A stretch of 64,000 bases of DNA from CBDCKN01 sp965219035 (GTDB lineage: Bacteria > Gemmatimonadota > Gemmatimonadetes > Longimicrobiales > Gaopeijiaceae). Each line of letters starts with the position of its first letter. Within the stretch, counting starts at the first letter, position 1. The notes under the pieces are model-generated. The model did no database searches. It worked only from the letters and a program-made list of their open reading frames with translations, and had not been told where the DNA came from. Both the position numbers and the translations under genes were made by a program. Positions 17,794 to 26,949 of the stretch are shown here, piece after piece. Where the stretch lies: positions 992,001 to 1,056,000 of the forward strand of contig CBDCMR010000004.1 of NCBI GenBank assembly GCA_965219035.1, given 5' to 3'.

Positions 17794-18252
17794 CTAGAAA
17801 ACCGTCGCGAACGACTGGCCCAGCACGGCACGGATATCCCAATCCACGAGAGATCCCGGCACCGTGTGAAGACGATGGGTGAACTGCAGCTGGCGGGAAC
17901 CCATGGCCTCCGCGACCAGAATCAGGTTGCCCAGCTCAGCCCCCAGGTGGTCGGGGATCTCGAAGCGGGCCGTGCCCAGCCCCGTGACGTTGCCGAGGGG
18001 CCAACGGCCCCGGTAGGTCGCGCTCTCCACTACGTAGATCCGCACGTCCAACCAGTTGTCGTTCGTCATCTGGACCGTGACCGGCTCGCGGAATCGGTCA
18101 GGAGCCCGTTCGTTCTCGATGACTGGAACGCCCTGGGCCTCTAAGCGCCTGAGCGCCTCCTCCAGTTCTCGGGTCTGTGCCTGTAATGGCGCCACCGCCG
18201 AGCCTCCGACGAACAGCGCTAGTAACGCAGTGTAAAGTGTGTGCCTAGTCAT
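17794..18252 (-). CDS. Small secreted hypothetical protein
   Basis: GAGGAG lies immediately before the ATG at 18261, too close to serve it, but 9 bases before the ATG at 18252, so the second start is chosen (152 residues). It has a signal peptide (MTRHTLYTALLALFVGGSAV, cut near LQAQ), then a helix, then a compact beta domain: 'VTVQMTNDNWLDVRIYVVE', 'GLGTARFEIPDHLGAEL', 'LQFTHRLHTVPGSLVDWDIRAVLGQS'. The pattern suggests a small periplasmic beta-sandwich protein. I do not recognise a named family. Confidence 0.65.
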   Translation of the reverse strand: MTRHTLYTALLALFVGGSAVAPLQAQTRELEEALRRLEAQGVPVIENERAPDRFREPVTVQMTNDNWLDVRIYVVESATYRGRWPLGNVTGLGTARFEIPDHLGAELGNLILVAEAMGSRQLQFTHRLHTVPGSLVDWDIRAVLGQSFATVF

Positions 18253-18530
18253 TGTAATCATCTCCTCACTACATCTATGGTCAACCGCCGGTTCTATAGG
18301 CGGTGCTAATCTCCTGCGACTTGTAAGTGAGTGAGCAAAGGGCGGAATTTATTACACTCGTCATCGGACCCACACGGGGAGCACGCTTTGGAAAATCTCG
18401 ATGCCTCGCCCCCGGGCGGAGGGGCCCCCAAAAGGGGGGGGTAAGAGTCGAGTCTGACTGCGGCGCGGCTCAGCTTAACATGACAGTCGTGCCCCGAACG
18501 CCGCCTGAACGGCCGGGACGAACCCTGCGG

Positions 18531-19265
18531 TCATCCCCCCGTGACGATCGTCGCCCGCTCTACGCGGTCCAGATCCGGGAAGCCTTCGTCCAGGTAGTCG
18601 TTGCCCCTGGCCAGGATGTTCTGCTGGAGCGGTCCGGTGCCGCTAGGAGCAGATTCACCGTACCCCGAGTGGAGCTGGTCCACGACGTCCATACCCTCAA
18701 CGACCTGGCCGAAGGGCGAGAAGCCCTGGCTGTCCAGGTTGGCGTTATCGCCGAAGTTGATGAACACCTGGGTGGTGCGCGTGTCGGGCCCGGCCGTGGC
18801 GAAGGTCACGGTGCCACGCAGGTTGCTCTGGGTGACGGGATCGTCCTGGATCGGGTGATTCCGCCACGCAGCCGACACGTAAGGATCTCCGTGGAGGCCG
18901 AACTGGGCCATGAAGCCGTCGAGCACCCGGAAGAAATGGACTCCGTCGAAATACCCGTTGTTGACGAGGTTGTAGAAGCGGTCGGCACCCATCGGGGACC
19001 ACGCACGGGTCACCTCGATGACGAAGGCGCCCTTGCTGGTCTCGAAGCGGGCCTGGTAGACGTCGGGAGCCGTCTCGTTCATGACGTCCCGGGTGGGGTA
19101 CATGAGGGGGTTGCAGGGGTCAGGAGCCCCTTCCGTAGCCTCACCGGTGTCCCCTTCGCTACACGTTTCCCCGCCGCTACACGCCGCCAGCGTCAACAGG
19201 ACCAGCACGGCCACGAACCCTCTCGTTCCCTTCACCCTATCCAGCACTAAATCGCTCGCCATCAT
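18531..19265 (-). CDS. Cyclophilin-type peptidyl-prolyl cis-trans isomerase, lipoprotein
   Basis: The protein has a signal peptide with lipobox LTLAAC, an acidic linker, and a cyclophilin domain: 'FETSKGAFVIEVTRAWSPMGADRFYNLVNNGYFDGVHFFRVLDGFMAQFG', 'GTVTFATAGPDTRTTQVFINFGDNANLD', 'FGQVVEGMDVVDQL'. The active-site Arg of 'FxRV.DGFMAQxG' and the Gln/Phe pair of 'TQVFINF' are present. It should catalyse proline isomerisation during folding of exported proteins. The start could be 19286, 19265 or 19262; GGAG lies 11 bases before 19265. The 265-bp stretch 18266-18530 has no gene. Confidence 0.88.
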   Translation of the reverse strand: MMASDLVLDRVKGTRGFVAVLVLLTLAACSGGETCSEGDTGEATEGAPDPCNPLMYPTRDVMNETAPDVYQARFETSKGAFVIEVTRAWSPMGADRFYNLVNNGYFDGVHFFRVLDGFMAQFGLHGDPYVSAAWRNHPIQDDPVTQSNLRGTVTFATAGPDTRTTQVFINFGDNANLDSQGFSPFGQVVEGMDVVDQLHSGYGESAPSGTGPLQQNILARGNDYLDEGFPDLDRVERATIVTGG

Positions 19266-19306
19266 GTAGTTGCTGGCTCCGTTCATCGTTGAATCGCGAA
19301 GATCAG

Positions 19307-19326
19307 CGACGAAGCTAGCTTCGTCG
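19307..19326. promoter_or_regulatory. Perfect 20-bp palindrome upstream of the isomerase gene
   Basis: The half-site CGACGAAGCT is followed directly by its exact reverse complement. It lies 42-61 bases upstream of the chosen start of the isomerase gene, in the place of an operator for a dimeric regulator. The rest of 19266-19611 (about 345 bp up to the IS end) shows no gene. Confidence 0.4.
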
Positions 19327-19678
19327 GGCAGACCGGGAAACCTGCGCGGTCCTCACTTCTACAGCCCAACAACCCCGACACGTCCACCCGCACCAGGTCC
19401 TGCTGGACGAGGACCTAGCAGAGTCGCCCTGCTCCTGCGTGAGGAATGCAATGCTCATGCTAGGGTCCACCCCGCCCACCCGTCGTCGCCCATCCACACA
19501 TGCGTTCGTCCCATTCGAGCATTGCGAATGCCCGAGCGCACGCTTGCCCCCCGTACACTGGCGGGAGCCCGCAAGTTGACTGGTTTGGCCCTGCCCCCTC
19601 ACGTTATCAAGTGAGGTGGTCCCGGTTTTTTGGACAGGTCGTTAAGGTGGATTCCAGAGCGGAAGAGGAGGCACCGAG

Positions 19679-19966
19679 ATGGCCAGGAAGAGACGGCGGT
19701 TCACGGCGGAGTTCAAGGCACGGGTAGCGCTCGAGGCGCTGCGCGAGCGGGACAGCGTGCAGGCGATCGCGGCGCGGCACGAGCTTCATCCGAACCAGGT
19801 GACCACATGGAAGCGGCAGCTGCTCGAAGGGCTGCCGGAGGTGTTTGCCGGGGGCGCGGGCCGCAAGGCCGCCCTGGAGCACGAGGCGAAGATCCGGGAC
19901 CTGCACGCCAAGATCGGGGAGCTCACGGTCGAGCGGGATTTTTTTCGGCGCGGGCTCAAGCGCTGA
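19679..19966 (+). CDS. IS3-family transposase OrfA (copy B)
   Basis: The 95-residue protein is the same as in copy A: an N-terminal helix-turn-helix and a coiled segment. The frame of OrfB is -1 relative to this gene, and the ATTTTTTTC run at 19938-19946 lies within the overlap, so an OrfAB fusion by programmed slippage is expected. Confidence 0.93.
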   Translation: MARKRRRFTAEFKARVALEALRERDSVQAIAARHELHPNQVTTWKRQLLEGLPEVFAGGAGRKAALEHEAKIRDLHAKIGELTVERDFFRRGLKR

Positions 19967-19986
19967 GCCGGGCGGAGCGGGGGCGG

Positions 19987-20802
19987 ATGATCGAGCGGGA
20001 CGGACCGCTGAGTCTTTCGAGGCAGTGCGCGCTGCTGGGCGTGAGCCGGTCGTCGCAGTACTACCGGCCGAAGGGGGAGAGCGCCGAGGACCTGGCGCTC
20101 ATGCGGCGCATGGACGGGCTACACATGGCGTATCCGTTCTACGGGAGCCGGCAGCTGATGCGGCATCTGCGCCGCGAGGGCGTTGCCGCGGGCCGGCACC
20201 GGATCCGGCGGCTCATGCGCCTGATGGGGATGGAGGCGACCTACCGGCGGCCGCGCACGAGCGTGGCGAGTCCGGAGCACCGGGTCTTCCCCTATCTGCT
20301 GCGGGGCCTCACGATCTCGCGGGCGGACCACGTGTGGTGCGCGGACATCACCTATGTCCCGGTGACGCAAGGGTTTTTCTACCTGGTGGCCGTGATGGAC
20401 TGGGCGACCCGGCACGTGCTCGCCTGGCGGCTGTCGAACACGATGGACGCGTCGTTCTGCGTCCAGGCGCTGGACGACGCGCTGGGCTGGAGGGCTCCGG
20501 AGATCCTCAATACGGATCAGGGCTCCCAGTTCACCAGCGAGGCGTTCGCCGACCGGGTGCTGGGTGCGGGCGTGCGCTTCTCGATGGACGGCCGGGGCCG
20601 CTTCCTCGACAACATCTTCATCGAGCGGCTGTGGCGGTCGCTGAAGTACGAGGCGGTGTACCTCTACGAGCTCCGGGACGGGCCCGACGCCCAACGCATC
20701 ATCGGCTCGTGGATCGACTTCTACAACGAAGCGCGCCCGCACTCGTCGCTGGGCGGACGGACGCCGGGCGAGGCCTATCGCGAAGGCGCGGAGGTGTGGT
20801 GA
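19987..20802 (+). CDS. IS3-family transposase OrfB, DDE integrase (copy B)
   Basis: The 271-residue protein has an intact DDE core ('WCADITYVPV', 'LNTDQGSQFTS', 'FIERLWRSLKYE'). It has Ala where copy A has Thr after SQFTSE. The start given is the first ATG after the slippage site; translation as OrfAB is likelier. Confidence 0.93.
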   Translation: MIERDGPLSLSRQCALLGVSRSSQYYRPKGESAEDLALMRRMDGLHMAYPFYGSRQLMRHLRREGVAAGRHRIRRLMRLMGMEATYRRPRTSVASPEHRVFPYLLRGLTISRADHVWCADITYVPVTQGFFYLVAVMDWATRHVLAWRLSNTMDASFCVQALDDALGWRAPEILNTDQGSQFTSEAFADRVLGAGVRFSMDGRGRFLDNIFIERLWRSLKYEAVYLYELRDGPDAQRIIGSWIDFYNEARPHSSLGGRTPGEAYREGAEVW

Positions 20803-20877
20803 GGACGATCCGGCGCGACGCCACCCAACCGGCGCAACGACGCCTGCGATCGTCGCGGGATCTACGCGCGGCCCTTC

Positions 20878-20922
20878 CCTCCGTCTTCCCATCGGGAACC
20901 AGTCCCGACGGGAAGACGGAGG
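20878..20922 (+). terminator. Stem-loop inside IS3 copy B, after orfB
   Basis: This is the same 45-bp hairpin as in copy A (20-bp arms, one mismatch, 5-base loop), 76 bases after the orfB stop. Confidence 0.6.
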
Positions 20923-21106
20923 TTATATTCAAACCGGGCTCGAAGGAGAACACCCGGCCTCAAGCGGGACCCCGAGGGCTTTGGAGACCATCGGAATCCA
21001 CCTTAAGATCGCCCTCGGACTGTCCAACGAAGTAGGACCATCTCAAAGGGCCTTTGTTTTTCCTATCCCTGCACTCAGCTTCTTTCTGCGCCACAAGGAA
21101 CAATCG

Positions 21107-21919
21107 ATGCGCGCAAGTCTGATCGTCACTACTTACAACTGGAAAGAAGCGCTCAACCTGGTGCTCCTGAGTGCGGCGCGACAAGTGGTGCCTCCGGACG
21201 AATTGCTGGTGGCCGACGATGGCTCACGGGACGATACGCGTGAATTGATACGATCTCACCAACGCCGAATGCCCTTTCCGATACGCCACATCTGGCAAAA
21301 GGACGATGGCTTTCGGGCCGGCCGCGTTCGAAACTTGGGGATAGCCGCCGCACAAGGCGAATATATCATTCTGTTGGATGGGGACATGGTCCTTCACCCA
21401 AATTTCATAGCGGACCACATTGGCTGCTCAATACCTAACACGTTTGTGCAGGGATCTCGAGTCTTGATCGGTCCAAAAAAAACCGATCGCATGTTGACCG
21501 AGGAAATCATCGACGTGGGCTTCTTCACGCGCGGCATAGATCGACGTCGACACACTATACGCAATCGATTATTGAGTCGTCTCTTGTCCGCCGAGTCAAT
21601 GAGCACAAGATCAATAAAATCCTGCAATCAGGGGTTCTGGCGGGACGATCTCATTCGCGTCAACGGGTTTAACGAGGACATGACGGGTTGGGGTCGCGAA
21701 GACAACGAGCTGGGTGTGAGAATCTTGAATTCGGGTGTAAAACGCAGAACGTTAAAATTTCAGGCTCTGGCGTATCACCTTCATCACACACGCACTTTGC
21801 GCGCGCGCTTGTCCATCAACGACGAAATTCTCGCAGCTACGGTTGCCAAAAAAAAGACACGTTGCGAGAACGGTTTGGAAAAACACTTGGCGGCGCCCAC
21901 GCAGGTTCCTTGGCCTTGA
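21107..21919 (+). CDS. Family 2 glycosyltransferase with galactosyltransferase-like C-terminus
   Basis: The ATG at 21107 follows AAGGAA; the frame is open back into the IS, but that part is IS sequence. The 270-residue protein has the GT-A fold: 'RASLIVTTYNWKEALNLVLLS', 'PDELLVADDGSRDDTREL', 'RNLGIAAAQGEYIILLDGDMVLHP' (metal-binding DGD). The second half 'NQGFWRDDLIRVNGFNEDMTGWGREDNELGVRIL' matches the Glyco_transf_7C region with the ED base residues. It transfers a sugar from a nucleotide donor, probably in LPS core or capsule synthesis at the inner membrane. Composition is less GC-rich than neighbouring genes. IS copy B lies 61 bp upstream and may have removed partner genes. Confidence 0.85.
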   Translation: MRASLIVTTYNWKEALNLVLLSAARQVVPPDELLVADDGSRDDTRELIRSHQRRMPFPIRHIWQKDDGFRAGRVRNLGIAAAQGEYIILLDGDMVLHPNFIADHIGCSIPNTFVQGSRVLIGPKKTDRMLTEEIIDVGFFTRGIDRRRHTIRNRLLSRLLSAESMSTRSIKSCNQGFWRDDLIRVNGFNEDMTGWGREDNELGVRILNSGVKRRTLKFQALAYHLHHTRTLRARLSINDEILAATVAKKKTRCENGLEKHLAAPTQVPWP

Positions 21920-21929
21920 GCTTTGCCCA

Positions 21930-22043
21930 ATGTTCGACCCAATCACCCGCCTTAATGCAGCCCTCGAAGGCCGCTACGCCATCGAGTGTGAGTTGGCTGA
22001 AGGCGGCATGGCTACGGTCTACCTGGCCGACGACCTGAAGCAC
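21930..22043 (+). pseudogene. N-terminal shard of a Ser/Thr protein kinase (shard 1)
   Basis: The sequence reads MFDPITRLNAALEGRYAIEC and then ELAEGGMATVYLADDLKH, the typical start and glycine-rich loop of bacterial Hanks-type kinases. The match stops after about 38 residues, before the catalytic Lys; an unrelated frame continues to a stop at 22100. A closely similar shard is at 23645-23764 and a third at 49196-49257. Confidence 0.75.
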
Positions 22044-22093
22044 GTGGGCCAGGTGGCTCGCAAGTCGCCGTACACCCTCTTCACACGTGTGAC

Positions 22094-23575
22094 ATGCTAG
22101 TGGGGTTCCGCGAAGTGCGTCGAGTCCGGTGGGCGACATGCCTGACGGTGGCCGCTTGCAACGGCGGTGACGCGACCTCCCCCGAGCTCCCTGCAGAGGT
22201 GCCGGTCGCATCCGTTCGCATGACGCTGGACACGATCACGATGGAGGTGGGCGTACTTCACGAGGGCCGGGCTACTCCGATCGATTCGCAAGGCGTCACC
22301 CTAGACGGTCGTGAGATCACGTGGTCGGTCGACCGCCCCGAGATCGCCACGGTAACAGCAGAGGGTATGGTGACTTCTCTAGCAGTCGGCTCGACGACGC
22401 TGACAGCCACCAGCGAAGGCATCTCCGGGACGGCGCAGATCGTCGTCGTGACCTCGGCGTCACAGCCACCCTCGGTATGCGCGTTGGTCGGGAGCGGGTG
22501 GGAGAGTTACTGGAAACCCCGCTTCGCCCAATCCTCGCTAGGCGCCCTCAAGGTCGTGATGCTCTTCGCGGACTTCTCCGACGCCCCAGCCTCCGAATCG
22601 ACCTCCGATCTCTACGATCTGCTTGTACCGACGGCGCAGGCCTGGTTCTCCGAGGTCTCCACCGGGAGTTTTTCGTTGTCGGTGGACCGTGTCGACCCAT
22701 GGTTCCGAGCGCCGCAGCCCTCCGGAACCTACGACTGGAGCACCTTCACGGGTCACCGCCGCTACATATCGCAGGTGATGGGACTCGCGGATTCGGCCGT
22801 CGACTTCAGCCTGTACGACGCGGTCTTCATCGTCGCCAGTCGTGGTGCGGACCAGGTGGGATCGAGCGCGTTTGTTGCATTCCCTGGCCATGGGGTCGTG
22901 TTGGACGGACATGAGATCCGTTCCGCCGTCACCTTCGGAGTGGGTATCCGTAGCACGTCCTCCCCGGACTTCGGTGCGTTCATCACCGTTCACGAGACCG
23001 GTCACTTGCTCGGGCTGCCTGACCTCTTCCTGTACGACGCCCCCAACTTCTTGGCGTCGCAGGCGGCGGTGGGCATGTGGGATCCAATGGCGTGGCTCGG
23101 GCTCGGCACCCATTTCGTCACTTGGCATAAATGGAAGCTCCGCTGGCTGGATGATGACCGCATCGATTGCCTCGGACGTGCGAGCGTCGAGCGAACGCTC
23201 TTTCCTTTCGATGCCGCCAGTGGCACGCAGTCCCTCGTTCTCCCCACGATCCTTGAAGGCTACCTTGCAAGCGCAGTGGTGGTGGAAGTGCGAAGGGCTC
23301 GCGGATTCGACTCCCGTATCTGCGAGGAGGGCGTGCTCGTTTACTCCGTGTACGTGAACATTCCGAATGGCCGCTTCCCCATCAGAGTCCAGTCGGCTCG
23401 CCCTGACAGAGACCCCGTGCTGGTTCAGGGCGAGGCATGCGGACCACTCTACGAAAGCTCGTTCGGCCTCGGGGACGAACGACTTTCAGTGTTCACGGAC
23501 GAGTCCTCGGGCGTGACGGTGGAGGTGATCGAAGATCTCGGAGACGGGTACCGCGTGCGCATCGATCGGAACTGA
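22094..23575 (+). CDS. M6-like metalloprotease lipoprotein with Ig-like domain
   Basis: The 493-residue protein starts with a short signal peptide and lipobox (LTVAAC). Residues about 38-120 form a BIG2-type Ig-like domain ('VASVRMTLDTITMEVG', 'ITWSVDRPEIATVTAEGMVTSLAVGSTTLTATSEG'). The peptidase domain follows: 'LKVVMLFADFSDAP', 'LLVPTAQAWFSEVSTGSFSLSV', then the zinc site HETGHLLGLPDLF (HExxH) and 'GMWDPMAW' as Met-turn. This order matches M6 (immune-inhibitor-A-like) proteases. It should be anchored outside the inner membrane and cleave proteins. The gene lies between two similar kinase shards. Confidence 0.82.
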   Translation: MLVGFREVRRVRWATCLTVAACNGGDATSPELPAEVPVASVRMTLDTITMEVGVLHEGRATPIDSQGVTLDGREITWSVDRPEIATVTAEGMVTSLAVGSTTLTATSEGISGTAQIVVVTSASQPPSVCALVGSGWESYWKPRFAQSSLGALKVVMLFADFSDAPASESTSDLYDLLVPTAQAWFSEVSTGSFSLSVDRVDPWFRAPQPSGTYDWSTFTGHRRYISQVMGLADSAVDFSLYDAVFIVASRGADQVGSSAFVAFPGHGVVLDGHEIRSAVTFGVGIRSTSSPDFGAFITVHETGHLLGLPDLFLYDAPNFLASQAAVGMWDPMAWLGLGTHFVTWHKWKLRWLDDDRIDCLGRASVERTLFPFDAASGTQSLVLPTILEGYLASAVVVEVRRARGFDSRICEEGVLVYSVYVNIPNGRFPIRVQSARPDRDPVLVQGEACGPLYESSFGLGDERLSVFTDESSGVTVEVIEDLGDGYRVRIDRN

Positions 23576-23644
23576 CCGGCACTCCAGTGTTGGGGGGCCT
23601 GATTCGCTTGAAGCCCGACACGTCGTAGACGCATCTTGTCCACA

Positions 23645-23764
23645 ATGTTCGATCCCACTCGCTCGCCTGAACGCAGCCCTCGAAGGCCGCAACACCAGCG
23701 AACGTGAGCTAGGCGAGGCCGGCATGGCTACGGTTTTCTTGGCCGAGGACCTCAGGGCGCTCTG
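23645..23764 (+). pseudogene. N-terminal shard of a Ser/Thr protein kinase (shard 2)
   Basis: After an initial MFDPT the frame shifts by one base and then reads RLNAALEGRNTSERELGEAG followed by MATVFLAEDLRAL-stop, the same kinase N-terminus as shard 1 (RLNAALEGRYAIECELAEGG). The glycine loop is degraded and nothing of the kinase core remains. Confidence 0.7.
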
Positions 23765-24212
23765 AGATTGCTCGATCAAGGTGCACGAGCCGATTCCCGG
23801 ACACCTCTCGTAGTGCTGGCTGCTAGAGGAGGCCACCGAGAAATGGTAGAGCTTCTGTTATTGCGAGGAGCAGATGTCAACGCCTCCGCCGCCAACGGCC
23901 CTAATAAATGCGACAGAACACGGCGACCTCGGTACGGTGAGGGCGTTGCTTGAGGGAGTGCAGACGTTGGAGCCAAGAACGAGCACGGCTATAGCGCCAT
24001 CGAAAGGGTGGCGGGTAAGGACCATAGGGAGATCACAGAGGCATTGTTGGCGTCAGGGGCCGATCGGAACGAGCAGTGGAACCGGCGGTATCCAAGGGCG
24101 ATCTGGAGACTATAGAAGCATTGGTGGTCGCAGGCGCCGATCTGAACGGGGCAATCTGCTTCCGACGCCCAGGAGGAGGACGAGTATACGTAGCGCCCGG
24201 GTGTCTGCCGTA
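23765..24212 (+). pseudogene. Decayed ankyrin-repeat gene
   Basis: Several frames each give ankyrin-like pieces in order. 23768 onward has LLDQGARADSRTPLVVLAAR and GGHREMVELLLLRGADVNAS. About 23900-23960 has ATEHGDLGTVRALLEG. About 24000-24070 has GYSAIERVAGKDHREITEAL then LASGADRNE. About 24090-24160 has KGDLETIEALVVAGADLNGA. At least three frameshifts separate them, so it is a pseudogene. The remaining bases up to 24318 show no gene. Confidence 0.7.
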
Positions 24213-24318
24213 ATCCCGGAGCTCGTTTTCCCGGCGAGCCTGGCAGCCCAGGAGAAGGGTTCGCCGGGCAAGGACCCTTCCGTGAGGCTGCTCGAGCGTT
24301 ACAGGTTTGGCAGTGTCG

Positions 24319-26949
24319 TTAGTTTGCCCCAGTCAATGCCGGACCATAGTACAAGGAGTTGAATAACAGCATGAAAGTCCCATGAGTTTGAGCGCGGTTC
24401 TGGGGTCGAAAACCAAATAGAATGATCTTGCCCTTTCCACGATCGACCTCGACCAAAGCCGGCTTGTTGCGTAAGATGTGATCTCCGATAAGACGACCGC
24501 TCATGAAAGGGTTGCTGTCGGGATAGCTTGCGACGACTCGCAGACCCGACAGGAGGGCATTGGTATCTTCTGAATTCATCTCATCGGTGCCGAGGAGTTC
24601 AAAGACCGGACTTCCATAGGAGAGCACGTTGGCGGTTTCTTCCATGCCATATGCAATGGGATGCGCGTTGTCCACATCGACTTTGAGAATCGCGCTGGGT
24701 AAGAAGAACTCTGTGGAAGGATAGCTTCGAGACACATCCCGCAGCGGGACATTGAAATGATCCATGGGTAGCAGGCTAGAAACGTTAAAGGTGACTAGAG
24801 TCCCCCCGTCTCGCACAAATTGGAGCAATGCGGCCAAGCCGTTTTGTCCGATTCCGCCGGCATATTGAGAGGGGACCGTTCCTTCCCGGTGACCACCGAT
24901 AATGCGCTCAGAAGAAATGTTCGGTAGAACGATGACATCGTATTTTTGATTGAGTCGTCCAGTGCGGATCTCTGCATCTTGAAGCGTCGTGTAGGGAAAC
25001 TCCCAATTCTCGAAGATCCACCGGGTCCAGCCCTCGTCCATGTTGGCAACCCAAGGCTTATAGAGACCCAGCCGCAAAGGCCTCAGCTGAATGAGTCCAC
25101 CGGGCGAGCGGCCGGACTGTATTTGAAGGTTGAACTCTCTTGCTAAGGATTGGATCTTGCTGCCAATCCCGGTTCCGGAAGCAACGATCGTCCCTGCTGG
25201 GTATGTCGTCCCACCAGAAGTGAAGGATGTCACAGCCCACCCGACTTCGGCACCCTCCTCCAAAAGCCGGTTGACGGCCCGGTAACTATCCAGGACGTTG
25301 TGGTCGAGAAAATAGGTATTCCCGCTGTCAGAGACTCTCCCCGCCGGGGGCTCCGCCCGTTCGATCGGCGTCAACTGTGCCTCGAAAGGAGAGTCCACCC
25401 TGATGGCTTCGACACCCATCTGGTAAGGAAGTGTCCACCCCGTCAAATCAAAAGTCCCTTCCGGCGGACCCCCCGGGTACTGTCGCCGGTCTGGATAGAT
25501 CTGCGGGCCAAGCATGTCGATCAAATAAGGTCGATAGGCTTGGGACGCCAAAGCGACGTAAGTCCCGGCCGGAAATTCCCTGTTTTGGGTCTGGAAGGGT
25601 TCCACTGCTTCGTGGAACTCGATTCCACCTGCAATTAGCGTGTTGACCATCTTGGCAACTGTGTTGGGGTCTTTCTGGGCCTCAGGGATGAGATAGGCAT
25701 ACGGCGCTTCGTTTTCCCCCTTGTCGATGGAGTTCCTGGCCATGCGGTACATGTTGAGTAAGTACCTGTCTTTGTGAATGGCCCCCGCCTCCAAGAAGCC
25801 GATCGCTGACCAGTAGCCATACTCAACGATGTCTCGCAGTCTCCACCATCCACCGGGCCAAGGGCTAGGGTAATTGATGGTCTGGGTGTTCCCCTGTTGT
25901 TTGCCCAGTCCACCTCGCCGGCCAAGGTCGGCTGCGTCTTGAAATATCGGTGTGGCCAAAGAAGCGCTCGCAGCTTCGAAAAGAACGGTGGAAACGTTGT
26001 GCCAGAGGGAGTTTGTGTGGATCGCCGACATCCGCCAGTGGTTCCAGGCGGCGTAATGTATGACGCCTATTTTTCCCTGCTCTTCCAACACTGTTCGCAT
26101 GTAGGCGCCGGTCAGTTCGATCTCACGGGTGAGTAAGGGGTCCAGAGAGTGATGTCGCGGCTCGTATAGAGGTGAAAGAAACAAACGGGCATCCGAGTTT
26201 CCCATTTGATGCATGTCCATGAAGAGCTGCGGGAACCACTCATGATAGAGGATGTCGTTGACATACCTTGTCTCGATCTGAGTGTGCATGAATGAATCGC
26301 GGTTGTTATCATGTCCGACGTAATGGTGGTATAGCCAAGGCATCGGCGCGTTCTCGTAGGGTGTTCCCAGATTCTCGCGATACCAATCGACGATCATAAT
26401 ATTGCCGTCTGGGTTCCAGCTGGGAACGAACAAGAAAATCACGTCGTCCAGGATGGCCTGGATCTCCGGAGATTCATCAGTTCCCAGGACGTAGCCCAGC
26501 TCCGGGGACATCTGAGTAGCTCCGAGTTCGGTGGCATGCATGCTGGCGGTGATCAGCGCAATGGTTTTGCCTTCTCCGGCCAACCGACCCGCCTCTTCTT
26601 CGGAGACACTGCCTTGGGCGAGTTTCTTGGCAATCTCCTTATACTTTTCTTTCTGGGATAGATTCTCCGGGGACGAGATGATTGCCAGCAGAAATGGATT
26701 GTCCAAAGTGGTCTTCCCTAACTCCACGACCTCGATCCGGTCACTTCCTTTCCCCAGAAGCTGGTAGTAGTCGACGATCTGGTCCCAACGAATCAATCTG
26801 GAATCAGCACCAGGTTGGTGCCCAAAGAATTCATCCGGTGTCGGGATATTCGCGACGTCGATCGCCTGGCTACCGGCCGTCACGGGTAGGAGGAAAGCCA
26901 CGGTCAAAACGTGAGTGAAAACTGATATTCTCTTTGATATTCTCTTCAC
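24319..26949 (-). CDS. M14 family zinc carboxypeptidase, secreted
   Basis: The GTG at 26949 lies 7 bases after GAGGGG and is followed directly by a signal peptide (KRISVFTHVLTVAFLLPVTAGSQA); the longer frame to 27042 adds 31 residues without signal character. The 876-residue protein has the M14 zinc motif HATE ('ITASMHATELGATQM'), 'FVPSWNPDGN', and a later 'LFMDMHQMG' for the third zinc ligand. The C-terminal half is a class-I-amidotransferase-like accessory domain ('YDVIVLPN', 'GIGQNGLAALLQFVRDGGTLVTFN', 'KIILFGFRPQNRAQTHGTFMLLFNS'), common in large M14 proteins. It should trim C-terminal residues from external peptides, fitting the S9 and Asp-box proteins nearby. Confidence 0.88.
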   Translation of the reverse strand: MKRISKRISVFTHVLTVAFLLPVTAGSQAIDVANIPTPDEFFGHQPGADSRLIRWDQIVDYYQLLGKGSDRIEVVELGKTTLDNPFLLAIISSPENLSQKEKYKEIAKKLAQGSVSEEEAGRLAGEGKTIALITASMHATELGATQMSPELGYVLGTDESPEIQAILDDVIFLFVPSWNPDGNIMIVDWYRENLGTPYENAPMPWLYHHYVGHDNNRDSFMHTQIETRYVNDILYHEWFPQLFMDMHQMGNSDARLFLSPLYEPRHHSLDPLLTREIELTGAYMRTVLEEQGKIGVIHYAAWNHWRMSAIHTNSLWHNVSTVLFEAASASLATPIFQDAADLGRRGGLGKQQGNTQTINYPSPWPGGWWRLRDIVEYGYWSAIGFLEAGAIHKDRYLLNMYRMARNSIDKGENEAPYAYLIPEAQKDPNTVAKMVNTLIAGGIEFHEAVEPFQTQNREFPAGTYVALASQAYRPYLIDMLGPQIYPDRRQYPGGPPEGTFDLTGWTLPYQMGVEAIRVDSPFEAQLTPIERAEPPAGRVSDSGNTYFLDHNVLDSYRAVNRLLEEGAEVGWAVTSFTSGGTTYPAGTIVASGTGIGSKIQSLAREFNLQIQSGRSPGGLIQLRPLRLGLYKPWVANMDEGWTRWIFENWEFPYTTLQDAEIRTGRLNQKYDVIVLPNISSERIIGGHREGTVPSQYAGGIGQNGLAALLQFVRDGGTLVTFNVSSLLPMDHFNVPLRDVSRSYPSTEFFLPSAILKVDVDNAHPIAYGMEETANVLSYGSPVFELLGTDEMNSEDTNALLSGLRVVASYPDSNPFMSGRLIGDHILRNKPALVEVDRGKGKIILFGFRPQNRAQTHGTFMLLFNSLYYGPALTGAN

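Larger units (their letters stand above)
19612..21045 (+). mobile_element. IS3-family insertion sequence, copy B (1434 bp)
   Basis: This is the second copy of the element at 6049-7483, in the opposite orientation. The ends match copy A except for one base in the right terminal repeat (CCATCTCA in place of CCACCTCA). The 3-bp target duplication is AAG (19609-19611 and 21046-21048), different from copy A's GAG, so the two inserted independently. orfA is at 19679-19966 and orfB at 19987-20802, with the slippery run of seven T at 19939-19945. Confidence 0.95.

Noticed and set aside
6046..21048. Composite transposon formed by the two IS3 copies
   Set aside because: Each copy has its own 3-bp target duplication, so they inserted independently.
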